Source: Phycisphaerales bacterium (lineage in GTDB: Bacteria; Planctomycetota; Phycisphaerae; Tepidisphaerales; Tepidisphaeraceae). Taken from it: a stretch of DNA of 51,736 nt. Location: assembly GCA_020847545.1 (NCBI GenBank), contig JADLBV010000078.1, forward strand, positions 1 through 51,736, given 5' to 3'. Below, in pieces: positions 51,346-51,736 of the stretch (the stretch's first letter is position 1; every line of letters starts with the position of its first letter). The notes under the pieces were generated by a model. The model was not told where the DNA came from and searched no databases. It saw only the letters and a list, made by a program, of their open reading frames with translations. The position numbers and the translations under genes were made by a program.

Positions 51346-51736
51346 AAATCAAAATATTCCTACCCCATGTCACAACGTAACTGTTTACCGTCGATACCAG
51401 CACACACGATTCTCAATACCTGAATCCCCCTCTCGAAGGTCCGGCTGTGCCGGACATTTTCATCTTATTCCGGCACAGTCGGGTCTATGGGCTATCGTTT
51501 GCGCAAAGAAGGAGGATCGCAGGGAAATACCGCTGGCCCGTTAGAGCTTCGGCCGCTGCGATCCTCCGACAACACTATGGGAAATGAACATTATTGCCGT
51601 AGAAAATAACGGGACAGGTCCTAATGGCACTAAATCTAGCGTCGGCGATTTTCGTCTCGCCTGTAAATCTTTGAGTAAAAAGCAGTTGCGCGGTGGTTGG
51701 CGCAAGCCAAGGCCTCCTGGATGATGTGGTCGTCTC
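51346..51736. other. Terminal region with inverted repeats, no recognised gene
   Basis: No convincing coding frame. Seen: a small hairpin GTCCGGC-TGT-GCCGGAC near 51440-51456, the long inverted repeat at 51511-51567, and a stretch containing AAAATAACGGGACAGGTCC (about 51603-51621) that resembles ends of small mobile elements as recalled. The right edge cuts the region. Confidence 0.4.
51511..51567. repeat. Perfect 12-bp inverted repeat with structured loop
   Basis: GGAGGATCGCAG (51511-51522) and CTGCGATCCTCC (51556-51567) are exact inverted copies around 33 bases that contain an inner GGCC / GGCC pairing. It could be an RNA stem-loop or the ends of a small element. Which one cannot be told from one copy. 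Confidence 0.55.

Noticed and set aside
51346-51736. tmRNA, RNase P or SRP RNA gene in the terminal region
   Set aside because: None of the conserved ends, tag frame or core motifs of these RNAs could be found.
1-51736. CRISPR array or prophage
   Set aside because: No evenly spaced direct repeats with spacers, and no integrase, capsid, terminase or cas gene was seen.

Overview
The window looks like chromosomal DNA of a planctomycete, most likely a Phycisphaerae-type bacterium. The indications are a fused SecDF, secreted proteins with VPEP-type PEP-CTERM tails, prepilin-type proteins with an H-X-DG-like C-terminal motif, BNR/sialidase-like proteins, DUF4838 and GH51 glycan enzymes, and a moderately high GC content. 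This placement is inference from gene content. No rRNA, tRNA, CRISPR array or intact insertion sequence was found.

Positions 1-13000, nearly all on the minus strand, are housekeeping: the 5' part of rpsL with promoter and leader hairpin, a cytidylate-kinase-like protein, a LysM protein, the secretion block tgt-yajC-secDF, a GNAT acetyltransferase, a lipoprotein, a TIM-barrel amidohydrolase, prfB with its programmed frameshift, rpiA and a sugar-phosphate isomerase-like protein. Positions 13000-21400 hold an HD-like protein coupled to a deaminase-type amidohydrolase, a MoaD/ThiS-like protein beside a BNR-repeat protein, an antitoxin with a truncated PIN toxin remnant, a TetR regulator divergent from a DUF1579 protein, a sialidase-like protein, and an MBL hydrolase overlapping an NDH-2 dehydrogenase. 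Positions 21493-26281 are a classical cell-wall block ftsW-murG-murC-murB; murC carries an in-frame palindromic repeat. Positions 26366-29055 encode a DUF3299-like protein with an FtsX/MacB-type ABC transporter whose permease has a His/Asp-rich loop. A HigBA-like toxin-antitoxin pair follows.

Positions 30445-46631 form the most distinctive region, a glycan-use locus. On the minus strand an AraR-like regulator precedes two GH51 arabinofuranosidases and a fucose/arabinose isomerase-like enzyme, all apparently cytoplasmic. Divergently transcribed is a cassette of PEP-CTERM protein, prepilin-like protein and secreted DUF4838 enzyme. The unit regulator / PEP-CTERM / prepilin-like / DUF4838 is then repeated in the same order at 41242-46631. 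The two regulators have the same recognition-helix core, and the two divergent promoter regions share an 11-bp operator half (ATTGTACCTTA) and a second 9-bp motif. A CAAX-protease-related membrane protein of the kind associated with PEP-CTERM systems follows directly.

Positions 47514-49313 hold leuA behind what reads as a complete transcription attenuator: a promoter, a 25-codon leader peptide with eight leucines including four in a row, an antiterminator strand overlapping the leader stop codon, and a strong terminator before leuA. A beta-propeller-like lipoprotein and a cobalamin adenosyltransferase complete the gene list. GC-rich palindromic repeats of one architecture are dispersed at 355-458, 47465-47490 and 50638-50734. 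The last 390 bases hold a strong inverted repeat and no recognised gene.
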